Origin: Massariosphaeria phaeospora
Lineage: Eukaryota > Ascomycota > Dothideomycetes > Pleosporales
Direction: 5' to 3'
Assembly (NCBI GenBank): GCA_011032825.1
Contig: JAADJZ010000011.1
Span: 1,277,501 to 1,341,500 of the forward strand
Length of the DNA: 64,000 nucleotides
The position numbers and the translations under genes were made by a program. Positions 32,450 to 43,782 of this stretch are shown here, piece by piece. The notes under the pieces are model-generated. The model was not told the DNA's origin, did no database searches, and saw nothing but the letters and a program-made list of their open reading frames with translations. How positions within the stretch are numbered: the first letter of the stretch is position 1; each line of letters begins with the position of its first letter.

Positions 32450-33984
32450 TGCTACGCTGTGAGGTTATCGGGAAGAAGAGAAGAAGTGCAGTAAAAAGCC
32501 ATGGAGGAAAAATGTTTAAATGTGAGAAGAAGATTGGGGACAAATTTGTGCGAAGATTGAACCACGGTACTTAGCTCCACGGACCACAACTATCAACCAC
32601 CGAAATTACGAGACGAAGAGAACTTGCACGTGGACCCACAGAATGTGTATGTATTTATCATGCGTATGACACATGTCGCGACACTGTGCTCTTTGCATCG
32701 TGGCAGTTTGTGGGATTGCTAGGAAGCTCAATTCTTCGAGCAAATGAAGCGCGATGGAAATCCAACATCCGCGGTTAAGATACCTGCCACCAATCGTCAT
32801 CTTGAGAGAAAGGCCTTGATTGGAAAGCCTGGATATTCAGGGGCCGACATGAAAGTCTTTATGAAGGTTTGGATGGAGGTTTGCTGAGTTGAGGCGCGGG
32901 GGATATTCTAAGCGGATGCGTCCACAGCTGCGCGACCAACTGTGCATCGACATGCGCGCTAGATAATTAAAAACAGGCAGTATATCTGCTTGAAAAGCAT
33001 CTTCCTCTCCGACTCCGAGTCGCTTTGTGTTGGCCGGTAGAGTCATGGTAGGTTCTGGCATATTTTCGTGTGTCTCGTCGCATTGCATTTCGACGCGCCG
33101 CACCACCGTAGATACTACCCATTAGGCAATATACGCAGACCTACAAGTAGGTGGTACGGTAGGTTGTGTTGAGAAGGATACGGCTTCAGACAGAGCCAAC
33201 CTTAGGCGTCGTCATTGACATTACCAAGGCGGCTAGCCTCTTTAGGCTAGCTCCAACCCCCTTCTGTGTCGAACCTCAGAAACTCTTGCGGAACTCCCAC
33301 ACGCACTCTTCCGCAGCACCAAGCCCACGCACGAAAATGGGCGTCTCCTTGACAAGCACTTGATGGAACACAAGACTAACGCCTTCTCGCGACGCGTGGT
33401 AAGTTTCCGAGACAACAGCGATCACGTTGGAACGGACAGGTATGCGTCAATTCCCATCCTAGGGACGACACGTTTCCTTGAAGGAGCCTGGATTGGAACA
33501 GAGAAAGATATGTATTACGATTATTACGGTCATCAGAGGGTATACCAGATTTACGACAACCCATAGCAGCTTCATCCATATCGACATCAGGACTGTGATT
33601 CAAACCACCAAACGCCATGCCATTAGGGCTTCTTTTCCCCCCAATTCCAACCAACGAACCCCCCCCCCCCCCACCCACGCAAACTTCCGCAGACATTCTT
33701 CCCCAGCAAATCGCTTCCTCCCAATGTCCGCGTGATCAACCCTAGCCGGCTTCTCCTGCAGTCTTGGCCGCAGTCGTGTGGTCCGAAGATCGGGGCAGTT
33801 TCGATTCGATTTGATGCGATGCGACTCGATTTCGTTTCGCTCAGTTTCGCTCGTCTTGCGTGCCTTCGCGGGTCGAACCCGTCTATCCTCCTGGTGTCTT
33901 CAGTATATCCGAACGGTCTAATCGCATCGCCGATTTCCTTCCATCGCTCCCACTCGCAAAGTCACACTTTTTTGGCGCCCCTCA
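32450..33984. other. Intergenic stretch, no supported gene
   Basis: Several short frames exist on both strands, none with domain signal. Contains a run of about 14 C at 33659-33672. Confidence 0.45.
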
Positions 33985-34194
33985 CTACTCCTCTCCCCGC
34001 ACACTCCCCAGACTTGGCGCAGGCGACGAATCGCGGGAAGAAGATGATGTGCCTGATGCCGCTTTGGTGTTCAACGCCGTGGTTGTGGCCGACGAGACGA
34101 CATCGAGCTCGACGACATCCTCCAGCGCAACGCGCAGCATCTGGCGGCCGACGAGGTTGGGAATGTATGCGTATTGTGGTGTTGAGGAAGACAT
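33985..34194 (-). CDS. Possible small protein of 69 aa
   Basis: ATG at 34194 (context AAAATGTC). The product begins MSSSTPQYAYIPNLVGRQML, continues with a short acidic helix and ends in a Ser-rich tail. The frame also extends upstream without an attractive start. No known domain. The compact N-terminal half followed by a disordered tail makes coding plausible, not certain. Confidence 0.4.
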   Translation of the reverse strand: MSSSTPQYAYIPNLVGRQMLRVALEDVVELDVVSSATTTALNTKAASGTSSSSRDSSPAPSLGSVRGEE

Positions 34195-34947
34195 TTTCGA
34201 TTGATAGATAAGGTTCACAAGGGAACTAAGTAGGTAATATTCGGAAGGTATGTTATGGATGGTAGTGGTTGACAACGACCGAATGTAGACTAATGTATTC
34301 GTGCAAGTCCCAGAATCCAGATATCTTCCGGGGAAGGGGGATACCCACTTATACATATACCTCTCCGCCCCCCTTCCCACCCACGATAAGACCATCCCCA
34401 CGTCCGCCGCGCTACCTAAACTCCACCCGCTCCGCCCGCTACAGCCTATCACCGTCTCTCGGCGCCATGCCCACCTGCACTCCGATAACTCCTCCCCGCC
34501 GGCCTAGCGAATCAGCGTCTGCGTCCTTGCAGCCAAGGTTCCGGCCCAACCGCGTGCTAGCTCGTTAGGGGAAGGCGGGAGGGCGTTAGCGTAGCGTAAT
34601 GTCAGCGGACTCAGGCGAAGACACTCGGATAGAAGATTCGACCGAGATTTAGGAGTAGCTTGGAAGGTGCGAAGGGAAGTCTTGGGTCAATAGATATTGA
34701 GTTGAGTTGAGTTGAGTTCGGGGTTGGTCTATTAGGCGTTGCGGCGACGAGTCTTGAGAAGGTTGTGTTGGGACCCGGGAGACGTTGTTGATGGGCAGAG
34801 GTAGCCGACGACTTTCGTTCTAGAACTCTGAAGCGGGATGCTCGGCGCCTCGGACTTCGGACTTTACGCCGGCGAAAAGAGGGGCAAATCCCGACCGCAA
34901 ACTTCCCCAGGAAATCAGAAAAGTTAACGCCATCCTCCCCACCAAAC
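34195..34947. other. Divergent intergenic region
   Basis: Lies between the start of the small minus-strand frame and the plus-strand DUF3632-like gene. Contains a GAGTT tandem stretch around 34690-34710. No gene supported. Confidence 0.45.
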
Positions 34948-35926
34948 ATGGCACACGCCTGGGCACAGTCTCAACGCTCCGGCTGGCTTTGCCGCTTATA
35001 CGGCTCACCCGATGCCTCCGCCTCGGGCGCCCGCACCCTATCCCCCTTAACCGTACAATCCCGGCTTCTCGACATCGTCGAAGCCGCCCTAATCGGCACA
35101 TCCGCACCCGCAGACGCAGCTGTCGCGACGGCCTCGCTCATAATGTCGCAAGAGGACGTCAGCACGCCGTGGGCGAATCTCACCGGCCTGTGGTTGAACG
35201 CAGCGGAAAGCCTTGCGGATAAGCAGGAGTTGCGGACACTGGTCGAGTACGTAGTGGCCGTGGCAGGCCTGCCGGACGCGGTCAATGAGGGGCCGGGGGT
35301 TAAAGTTGTGGATACAGGAGGGGGTCTGATATCGCGGATTGAGCCGGGACAAGCGGTATGTGATGGGAAGTTGAGGTTTTGGCAAGACTTGCCCTCGTAT
35401 AGTTGGACGTTGGGCGATGTGTTCCAAGGTAAGTGTGTGAGTGAGCGCCGGTGCTGCCGGTGGCCCGGGGTTTCAAAGTATACTTTCAATCCTTCTTCAG
35501 TTACGCCGCTCTGTTCCTGACCGAAAACCTTTACCCTCCCCAGGTCCCGAATCTTGGATCTTCACAGCCGAACCCGCCACTCCCGCCGTCGCGACAGCAA
35601 ACTGGAGAAATCTAAACACGTACCTCGCGCTCGTGGCCGCGCATCCCCGCGCGCAGACGATACCTGGGCTGGCCAATCACCTGAGTCTCTGCCGCGTGCC
35701 GCTAGCACAGCTGGAATACTCGCCGGATTCCCGGCGAGGCGAGTACACGGCGCTGCACGGGCCGGCTATCATGCAGTGGCTGCGCATTGCGGGCGCGGAG
35801 ATCGAGGAGATGTGTAGGGGAGAGAAGGAAAGGATGCAAGCGGGAGATTTGTGGGATGGGGGCGATGTGTGTGGCTTGGAGAGGCTGGCGTTTTGGAAGA
35901 GGAGGGTGGTGGAGTTGAGGTTTTAG
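34948..35926 (+). CDS. Fungal protein resembling the DUF3632 family
   Basis: 287 aa from exons 34948-35428 and 35544-35926 with a 115-bp GTAAGT...CCAG intron. Largely alpha-helical, without signal or membrane segments. The second exon (NWRNLNTYLALVAAHPR through ALHGPAIMQWLRIAGAEIEEM) matches the pattern I associate with DUF3632, a family of fungal proteins of unknown function whose C-terminal helices have this W..LN....A and A..MQ spacing. The family call is tentative; the gene itself is convincing from frame, intron and length. Confidence 0.72.
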
Positions 35927-36262
35927 AAGCGGGTGGTTGAAGAGGTTTAAAGCTATCGAGGAAATGGGGGAGGTCTAGGTATCGATGGTCTGACTGCCAG
36001 TTAGGTAGTTGGTGAGTGACACGCTGGATCCCATACCACGGTTCCGTTCCTAGACGGCAGAAACACACCGGCTTTCTAGTAACCTCCATGGACTGTGGAA
36101 AACTAAGTTCCACGTGTCTCCCCTTGACGCAGGGCTTTCTAGTAAGTCACGAGCTCAGACATTAGACCAACAATTAGGTAGGGGTATAATCATGTGATAG
36201 AGTTTAGCATAACCGTACCTTGCCAGTGATTAGCAAACATGTACGACACCAAATTTTCTTCT

Positions 36263-36316
36263 TTCCTCGAGCAAAGTCAACCTCATACATTCCTCGAGCA
36301 AGGTCAGCCTCATACA
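36263..36316. repeat. 27-bp tandem duplication
   Basis: Two adjacent copies of TTCCTCGAGCAAAGTCAACC plus CTCATACA differing at two bases (36263-36289 and 36290-36316). Confidence 0.85.
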
Positions 36317-36957
36317 GCTAAAGTTGAAGTAGCGGTAGGCATAGCATAAAATATAAAACTCTAGAGACGGAAGATAACGGACAATTCACATCTGCGAGCC
36401 TAAAGTGACGCCCATTGTTATTCACACAACAGTAATGAACCAATACAAACAAACAGTCAATAGTCAACAAGTAAAAGTAGAGCAAGTCCATGACTGCTTT
36501 CTCCGTGATCACTCCCGCGCTTTGCCTCGTGCTTCTCACCTGCCATGTCAATGTCATAGAATTCGACCCAGAGGCGCATGGTGAGAAGAATCTGTCCATG
36601 GTATGGGACCCCGACAAACCCCCTTCAGAGGTTGAGAGCACACGTTGTAAGCATGTCTCTCGAAGACAGATCGCAGGAGCGGTGAATCCAGAGATGGTTG
36701 CGTTTCGATATTGCCATCATGCTACCGCCAACCATAGCACTTGTCTCGAGTTATTCTCCTCTGCCCATCGAATCACCATAAGAAGAAAACAGCCTCGATT
36801 CGAATATTATAGATTAATCGTCTCATGCGGCCATCCATCTACACAGGGGCATGCACTGACCTATCTACTGGTAACCAAAAGCCTCTCAAAGGCCTCCAAA
36901 AACCATCATAACCCGTGGTATAATACACGCCCTAGTTGTCTAAATGCCTCCGTCATC

Positions 36958-36992
36958 ATGTATGTATGTATGCATGTATGTACGTATGTATA
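36958..36992. repeat. ATGT microsatellite
   Basis: About eight imperfect ATGT units. Located just beyond the 3' end of the GH79 gene. Confidence 0.9.
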
Positions 36993-37046
36993 CCCCCATC
37001 TGGTATCCAAAACTCCGTGGAAAGATGCGACTCAGGTATTGGCTTC

Positions 37047-38968
37047 CTAGGCCAAATACACGAACCCGAGCATAACGGCCAGCAGGCAGACCAGCATCAT
37101 CCAGAGATTGCCGGTGCGCCGGGCCTCAGCCTCGCCGGTGCGCTTCGCCGACCCGGACTCTTCGGCGGTCCCGCAGTCCACGGAGTGCGCCAGCGCCAGT
37201 GTCGTCGTTGCTGCTCCGGTTAGTGCGGCGGTGCACGCTCCAGAGGTCGGCGTGGGTGCAGCGGAGTTCTTGTACGAATTGCCGGCTGGGACACCACTTC
37301 CGAGCAGGTAGTTCAGGTTCACGACCACGGCTTGAGAATCGCGGACGGGTACTGAGACGGCGCCTGATTGCGAGGTGCGCAGACGAGTAACGGTGTCATC
37401 GGCAACGCTGGATATGCCGTCCGTGTTCGCATATGTGAGTCCGTTCCAGGTCACTCCAGTCAGTGAGTCAGAGCCATTGGCGGTAAGGTACGAAAGGAAG
37501 ACGTTCTTGTTGCCGTTTCCAGAGCCTAAATTCAATTCGAAAGTGAAGCTAGGTTTGTTGGAGACTGACGCGTTCGCTTGCTTCGAGTTGATGAGCACCA
37601 TGGCCTGTAGGTCCCCATTGGCATACGCTGAGAAAGCACGAAGCCGTCCTGCGTAATCGGGGCTGGGAGCAGTCGTATTCAAGACGCCGATCTGCGTGGT
37701 GCCGTTTCCATTGCCGACGATCTGTGCAACGGCAGCATGAGCGTAGTACTGGGCTCGTACAAAGGGTTCACTGCCATACATGGGAACCGGCTGCCAAGCG
37801 CTGGCGTTGGAGTTGTCCGTCATGTGCATTTGCACGGATGAGATGTTGAGTGTGGCCGTGTACATGAAGAAGTTGAGGGTCCACAGAGCTGCGCCAAACG
37901 TGTCGCTCACATCATGCATACCAATAGGGCCAATCGAACTCATTTCCCTCAACGCATAGGGCAGGCCGTTATCCAGACCAATCTCCACCTGTTCTTCCCA
38001 GTACGCGAACTGTTTATTTGTGGCGTCGAGATCCATAAGTTCGTCAAGGGTGATTGGTGTAGGTGTTACGTTGATGACTGGTACAAGTAAGTACGTGTGT
38101 AGCATTTGTGACCAGGTCCATGCCTACAATAGAAGTAATCATGCTGGTTCCAGATCGAGACATAGTCGTTGCCGCTGGTCCCATTGAGCAAACCATTGGC
38201 GACCAACATGGAAATCTCGAATGTCGTTCCAATTGTTGAGGCCGTGTTGGGGGCTTCGAAGAACTTGGCTGGCAGTCCGGCCGGTTTCAACACGCGGTTG
38301 TACACTGCCTCGGCTCGATCGAGGAACTCCTCGGTCCATGTCTGGCCGCTCCAGTTTCCACTGCGCATTTTGTTCTCCAGGTACAAGTCCGGCTCGTTCC
38401 CGATTTCGAAAGAGGTCAGCTTCACATTCTTCATGCCCTCGACGGCTGCCTGCGCTGCGGCCACGATCTTATCGATGTAGTCGGGGCTGGAGTATCCGAG
38501 ATTCAGGCCAAACGTGATGGGCGTGTCCTTGGGAAAGCGCTCCAGAGCCTCGAAGTACGTCGGGCCAATGACCAGGCTGTCGGCCGCAATGGTGCCCTGT
38601 GCCGTCGATTGCAAGTTCTTCGCACACGTAAAGTCGCTGTGAGAGGCGTCGAAGATGAAATAGTCCTGTGTATTCCCCCCGAGGCGGATGTGAGGTGGCG
38701 CGCCGGCATAGTCTGCCAGATTATGCATCAACTGTACGGAGAGCTCGTTCACCTCATCGCGGCCGGTGAAGGAGAACAGATTCGAGGGCTCAATGCCAAA
38801 GCCGGCAAACGAGGGGTTCAGCGGCGCCGACACGGGCGCGTTCGAGGCTTTGGCGGCGGGCGCCAGCAACAACGAGGGCTTGGGCGAGCTCGAGCTCTGG
38901 GCGCAGGACCGGGGCAGCCATGGCAGCGCCGTCAACGAGAGTGTCGCAAAGTATAACGAAGGAAGCAT
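37047..38968 (-). CDS. Secreted GH79-type glycosidase (beta-glucuronidase-like), probably GPI-anchored
   Basis: 623 aa from exons 38968-38128 and 38077-37047 with a 50-bp GTAGGC...CCAG intron. The N-terminal signal peptide ends near residue 23 (SCA-Q). A TIM-barrel GH79-like domain shows IRLGGNTQDYF, the acid/base Glu192 in FEIGNEPD, and the probable nucleophile Glu325 in LREMSSIG followed by HDVSDTFGAALW. A beta-sandwich C-terminal domain is followed by a Ser/Thr-rich stretch and a terminal hydrophobic segment, as in GPI-anchored fungal wall proteins. GH79 enzymes remove glucuronic acid, for example from arabinogalactan. The ATG at 38968 is the first in frame. Confidence 0.88.
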
Positions 38969-39500
38969 ACTCGCGGGCGCACCCAAGCATGCAATTGAAG
39001 AAGAGACCGAGAGGAACAAAGAGAAACACGAAGCGAGAGACAAGAAGAGAGGCGCAAATCAAGGCTGCACGAGCAGGGGATAGCAAGATCGGCGTCCGAG
39101 CGGCTCTCGCTGTGCCTTGATTGATGCGTCACGATTGCTCCCGCCGCGACGCCATGTGGGCAGGCGCCGGCGCCGAAACCCGCCCAGTGTTGCCGATTAC
39201 CTAGCTGTGTGACTCTGTGCCATCAAGACAGGCGTGGCGAGGCATGTTAGCGGACGGCGAAAGCCTAAAACGCGCCGGTGCGAGGGCGATGAGCGCAATC
39301 GTGTGTGCGGGTTGGGGTCGAAAGTGTGTGCACAGCTTTTCCGCTGGAGTTTTGGCTTTTCTTGGGAAACGCGCGTCCCGCCGGAACTGAGTGGGGGAAG
39401 GTGCCACTGCGCCGCGCTAGTCCCGGTCTAGTTACGCTTTTGACCCTTGTGCATGTCGTCACTGCTAAAAATGCACGCGCCAAGAATAGATCTAGATAGA
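38969..39500. other. Upstream region of GH79 gene and 3' flank of VWA gene
   Basis: No gene supported. Short antisense frames over the GH79 5' end are composition shadows. Confidence 0.5.
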
Positions 39501-42500
39501 CTAGGATAACACCTCGTGCATAACCACATCTCCGTCCCAAGCCGCCATCTCATACCGGATCTTCGACTCCATCTTGTTCTGGTCAAAGTCATGCTCATAA
39601 AGCGTAATATCTGCGTCACTGTCCCCCTTCCGCCTCAACGCTTCCGCAAGCACCGCGAAGAAACTTGGCAGCACGGCTCTGATATCTTTATCAAGCCTAT
39701 GGTTGAAGATGTCGCCTCTGCCTTGTTCACATATCCGGCTTCGAACCTCCCTGACGAAACCTTCATAGCGATTCTCGTCGTCGAGAAACGCTCGCCGCGT
39801 CTCTCGCGACTGCTCGGCCCAACTCCGCGTTACGTTGATGTGGATGTTGGTGTGGAGGGAACTGGGCGGTTCCCCGTAGGCAGGCCTCTCGGGAAGGCCG
39901 GTGACTGCGTTCTCGAAGCGGCCCCGGACACCAAACGCTCTAATCAGATGTCGCGCGCGAGCTTGACGGATCTTGGGGATGTCGGCTACAGCAGCCCTAA
40001 GTGAATCGGACGTGCAGAATCGCTCACCACAGGCCTCGAAACCGCAACGAATCACTGAAGGACCGAACGGAGTCTTAAACGGTACTATCCCAGTGTGCAT
40101 TGTTGCAGCGGTGTCGTCGATGAGTGTCGCCTGTTCTTTTGCAAAGATCGAGAGAAGGAGCGTGCGGACCTCGTATTCAGGGACACTGAGTGCGGGATTG
40201 AGCACCGCACCTGCGAGATGTTCTTCGTGACTCAGTCTGGTGAAGAAGGTCTGAGCAGTACAGTGCGATTTCTGTTTGGAGATCAACCAGAACAGAAGGA
40301 CCTGCACTTTGCCCATGACAACATGCGTGTCTTGAGTATGTTCCAAATTGTGGCTAGACCCGGTACTGGTAAGACATGCTGATAGCCGGGCTCGAAAGGC
40401 CTCCGCATTTGTGATGATAGAATCCGAGCCAAGGTATCTAGGGACGAGCGGAGCGTTGAAGCTTTGGTACATCATCTCCAGATACGTCCGCTTCCATTCA
40501 TTGCCGGTATCGCCACGCCGAATAGCAGCCTGCATATCTGATAGATACTTTGCAGCAACCGAATATACTACTTTCGCCTTCCTTATCTGGGCCGACACTT
40601 GTTCCGAGAATGCGCCCGTTTGTACTCCGATCGATAAGAGGATCCGGAAGCCATCGACCGGGTAAGTGACCGCGAAGCTTGTGAGGTCGTTCGCCGCAAA
40701 GTCTCCAGCAGCCCACGTCAAGGCATAGGGGAACTTAACCCAATCGCCGATTTCAGTAAAGGTCCGCCGCGCCAGAGTGTTCTCCACAAGCTGATCGAGC
40801 ATCCATCGGAAAGTCTGGCGTCTTTGCATGGCCTCCTGTTGTTCATCATTGGAGAGCTGGGACTCCCGAAGATGCGCTCCGGCCCATGATTTGGTCCTTA
40901 GTATCTCGTTCAGGATGGCCATGAACAGTTGAGCAATCCCTGCCGCGCCTGTTGCGAGTCCAGCGGTCAGAGCCAGGTATAGCTGATCATTGATGTATGC
41001 CTTGTTGCTTCCTTCATAACGCACGGCAGGGATGATGGCCTTCAGCTTCTCTTTGTAAATTGACATGCCAGACGGTCCCAACAGTGCGCACTGGAAACAC
41101 ACATTCTGGCTGCAGATTGAGTTGACATTCTCGGGCGATGCGCCAGCCGCCAAAGGATAGTTGAGTGCAAAGTTGGTTGTGTTGTCTTCAAGATGTCTCT
41201 CATCGAGTTCTTTGATGCAAATCGACATTACCTCGTCTTCACCACAGCAGATGAAACAGCATCCCCTGAAGGATGGTCCTTCAAGATCCAGGGTTGCCAT
41301 TGCTACTGTGTTGTCAGATGAGACCACTTCCGCTCGGCGAGCTCGATGACTCCTGCGAGAGAGAATCTCTGCATCGAAATTCGCGGCCTCGATCGAGGCT
41401 AGAACTCGTAACGCCGAAGCTACAAGTTTGTTGCGTCTCCGCAGGCGTTGCACTTCGGGAGATTCTGCTAATTGCACGATTGTTCTTTGATAGCTCTCCC
41501 GATTCGCAATGTGCGCGTCGCGGAGCTGCGTTTGGAGTGTCTTCCGATCCGCGTCCGTAATGCTCGGCTGTCCCATCTTGGCTACGATAGCTGCTGCGCC
41601 AGCCACGTCTTCCAGCTTTGGTGAGACCTGCTCAATCCTTTGGCTCTTCACGAAGCTTCGTATCTCAGGAATCCGCTTTCGGGTCTTGTACGCAACAGCG
41701 AGAACATCGAATGCGTCTTCAGCAAGGAGCTCAAAGAGGTCCGCATCTGAAAGTTGGCCAGCCTGCAGAAGAGCATCCAAGTCAACCCAGGTAGGGCCCT
41801 CTTGGGTTTTCTCCCACTCCGGCCCCAGACTCACCCCCCGAGGCCGTGTCGCGCGCGATTTTGCCGTGAGGACCTTGACACTAAGAGAATGGCAATGTCC
41901 AAAAAGGGCGTCTTCATCGGCAAAGACTGGTATGTCAGTCCAGCTGCGAAGGTCCCGGGCTGCCGCAGAGCGCCCGAGTGGCGCAAAACACCCCTTCCCC
42001 GCGATAACGAAAATTCTTCCGGTTTCCGTCTCTTTGAATAAGATGAGGGTGTCTTGCGAGCTTGCGAAAAAGGAAATGCCGACAGAGATGTTGGTGGTTT
42101 CGGGAGAGCGGCCGCGAGAGCCGACTATGAGGAAGACGATAGGCACATTCAACACGTCCCGGTCATAAGCTAGCTCCGCTATAGCGTGGACATCTGAATC
42201 GCCGATCTCTCCATCGGTCACCAGGAACCAGACGTCGGATCTCTTGATCTTCTTGAGTGCCGCGGCCTGCTTCAGTATTTCACAGGGACGGGTGCCCCCG
42301 TGTTTCGAGTTCCGGTAGACGCTTGAAATCTGCGTGGTCGGTGCATCACAATCCGATCCCCATAGCGAGATCGCGTCTCGGGGGTTTCCAAACTTGTTGT
42401 GCAGCCGTTCCACGAATGCCTGTTCGCTTTTGATGATGGCGCCGGCTGTTGAGCCGGAGTCGTCGACCGCGAAAAACTTGCGGCTTTGCAAGAATGGGGT

Positions 42501-42551
42501 GTGTTCGACTTTGTATTCCGATGGATTGGGGTGGATTTTCCAGGAAGCCAT
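39501..42551 (-). CDS. Large von Willebrand A-domain protein with Cys-rich module
   Basis: Intronless 1016-codon gene. Residues 25-220 form a VWA domain: the metal-binding DxSxS is Asp30-Ser32-Ser34 in VDDSGST, and the later WFLVTDGEIGD strand is typical. Residues about 435-500 hold a zinc-finger-like cluster (GCCFICCGED, then SICSQNVCFQC) reminiscent of RING/treble-clef folds. The long C-terminal half is helical, without recognised domains. No signal peptide; probably cytosolic. Its role is unknown: VWA domains mediate metal-dependent protein binding. The lack of introns in a 3-kb gene is unusual beside its intron-bearing neighbours. Confidence 0.8.
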   Translation of the reverse strand: MASWKIHPNPSEYKVEHTPFLQSRKFFAVDDSGSTAGAIIKSEQAFVERLHNKFGNPRDAISLWGSDCDAPTTQISSVYRNSKHGGTRPCEILKQAAALKKIKRSDVWFLVTDGEIGDSDVHAIAELAYDRDVLNVPIVFLIVGSRGRSPETTNISVGISFFASSQDTLILFKETETGRIFVIAGKGCFAPLGRSAAARDLRSWTDIPVFADEDALFGHCHSLSVKVLTAKSRATRPRGVSLGPEWEKTQEGPTWVDLDALLQAGQLSDADLFELLAEDAFDVLAVAYKTRKRIPEIRSFVKSQRIEQVSPKLEDVAGAAAIVAKMGQPSITDADRKTLQTQLRDAHIANRESYQRTIVQLAESPEVQRLRRRNKLVASALRVLASIEAANFDAEILSRRSHRARRAEVVSSDNTVAMATLDLEGPSFRGCCFICCGEDEVMSICIKELDERHLEDNTTNFALNYPLAAGASPENVNSICSQNVCFQCALLGPSGMSIYKEKLKAIIPAVRYEGSNKAYINDQLYLALTAGLATGAAGIAQLFMAILNEILRTKSWAGAHLRESQLSNDEQQEAMQRRQTFRWMLDQLVENTLARRTFTEIGDWVKFPYALTWAAGDFAANDLTSFAVTYPVDGFRILLSIGVQTGAFSEQVSAQIRKAKVVYSVAAKYLSDMQAAIRRGDTGNEWKRTYLEMMYQSFNAPLVPRYLGSDSIITNAEAFRARLSACLTSTGSSHNLEHTQDTHVVMGKVQVLLFWLISKQKSHCTAQTFFTRLSHEEHLAGAVLNPALSVPEYEVRTLLLSIFAKEQATLIDDTAATMHTGIVPFKTPFGPSVIRCGFEACGERFCTSDSLRAAVADIPKIRQARARHLIRAFGVRGRFENAVTGLPERPAYGEPPSSLHTNIHINVTRSWAEQSRETRRAFLDDENRYEGFVREVRSRICEQGRGDIFNHRLDKDIRAVLPSFFAVLAEALRRKGDSDADITLYEHDFDQNKMESKIRYEMAAWDGDVVMHEVLS

Positions 42552-43012
42552 TCTTTCTCTGATCTTGGATAGCGATCAGCGGTAGTCCGTGGAGTCGCAC
42601 TAGAGCTACGATGGAGAGAATGTCGTAGGAACTTACTTTATGTCGCGATGAGCGCGATCCAATGTGTTGATGATGGAATGAACCTGACCGGGACAAAACA
42701 CGAAAGCAAAGTAGCGAAAAGACTGAGCGAAGAAGTATTTGCAGAAGATGCGAGGAGTTTCATGGTCAGGTCACTACTTATGCCCAGCGTGGTGTGAGGG
42801 GCGGTGACTCGATCAGGCACGACGCCCGCGTCGAAGTGTAGAATCTTAGGCACCAGCCACCGCATACCTACCTCAAGCAGCCTAGCACAAGGCTGCTACC
42901 TACATTCGGCACAACGCGTTTACGATTTATCTCAACACAGCCGCTCTAGAAGAAGCCGCCTCGCTGTTACTTATTAGACAATAATTTCTAAACTTCTGTA
43001 AACTTTTAAGTA
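42552..43012. other. Transition from gene island to repeats
   Basis: VWA gene promoter, then AT-richer DNA. No gene. GC-balanced sequence ends near 42.95 kb. Confidence 0.5.
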
Positions 43013-43689
43013 AGGTGAAGGATACGCGGAACCACACTTTGGGTAGGCGGAACCACAGTTTGAGAAATACGCGTGCAGCCTCTCGCTCCGTATTTTTCAG
43101 CACTGCCGAGGTTCTGCCGAGGAACACTAAAACTTCGGACGACCGAACCCGCAGAGGCACCTGCTGCACTACCTCCACAGCAACTCAAAATACCTGCGCA
43201 TTGAATAAAGCTGTAATATTTGTGTGCGACGGATATACAAACGCTTGCAGCCTTTTTCTGACGTCTGGTTGCTGCGCTGCAGGCGCGGGTGTCTCTGCGG
43301 GTGCGCACCCGGCCACCGAGCGCCGCCGCTGGGTGCCTCTGCGGGTGCCTTTGCGGGTGCCTCTGCGGGTGCCTCTCGCGATGGCGGCGGCGCACCTGCA
43401 GCGACCGCGCACAACAACTACGCGATAGAAAAAGGCTGCGAGAGTCTGTATAGCCGTCGCATACAAATCTCACAGCCTTGTTCGAAGCGCAGGTATTTTG
43501 AGTCGCTGTGGAGGTGGTGCAGCGGGTGCGGCAGCTCGCCTTTAGGTGCGGGCGCCTCTGCTGACTCTGCCGTCCGATGTTTTGGTGTTCGTCGGCTAAA
43601 CCTCGGCAGTACGGATAATCCGGCTGCACGCGTATTTCTCAAACTGTGGTTCCGCCTACCCAAAGTGTGGTTCCGCGTATCCTTCGCCT
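43013..43689. mobile_element. Foldback-type MITE of 677 bp
   Basis: TA duplications at 43011-43012 and 43690-43691. The outer 70 bp of each arm are nearly identical in inverted orientation, starting AGG(T/C)GAAGGATACGCGG. Weaker inverted similarity continues inwards to about 43280 and 43430, so almost the whole element is one hairpin. The TIR contains GCGGAACCACA(C/G)TTT twice in tandem. The centre (43330-43380) has tandem GCGGGTGCCTCT copies. Non-coding; the TA duplication and TIR layout suggest mobilisation by a Fot1/pogo-type transposase. Confidence 0.9.
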
Positions 43690-43782
43690 TAAGTAATTAG
43701 TTAAAATAAAAACTTTAAATTTTATATAATACTTTACTAGCGCTTAGCCTATACTTACTAGCGCTTAAACTTTATTAACGTA

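Larger units (their letters stand above)
35927..37046. other. Intergenic with simple repeats
   Basis: Shared 3' region of two convergent genes. A 186-codon plus-strand frame (36490-37050) exists but is unconvincing. Otherwise only the repeats listed separately. Confidence 0.5.

Noticed and set aside
33860..33890. GGTCGAACCC string suggesting a tRNA T-loop
   Set aside because: No acceptor, D or anticodon arms around it; no tRNA found anywhere in the window.
36490..37050. 186-codon plus-strand frame with a Cys/Tyr-rich end
   Set aside because: Runs into the ATGT microsatellite and the GH79 3' end; no domain or conserved block.
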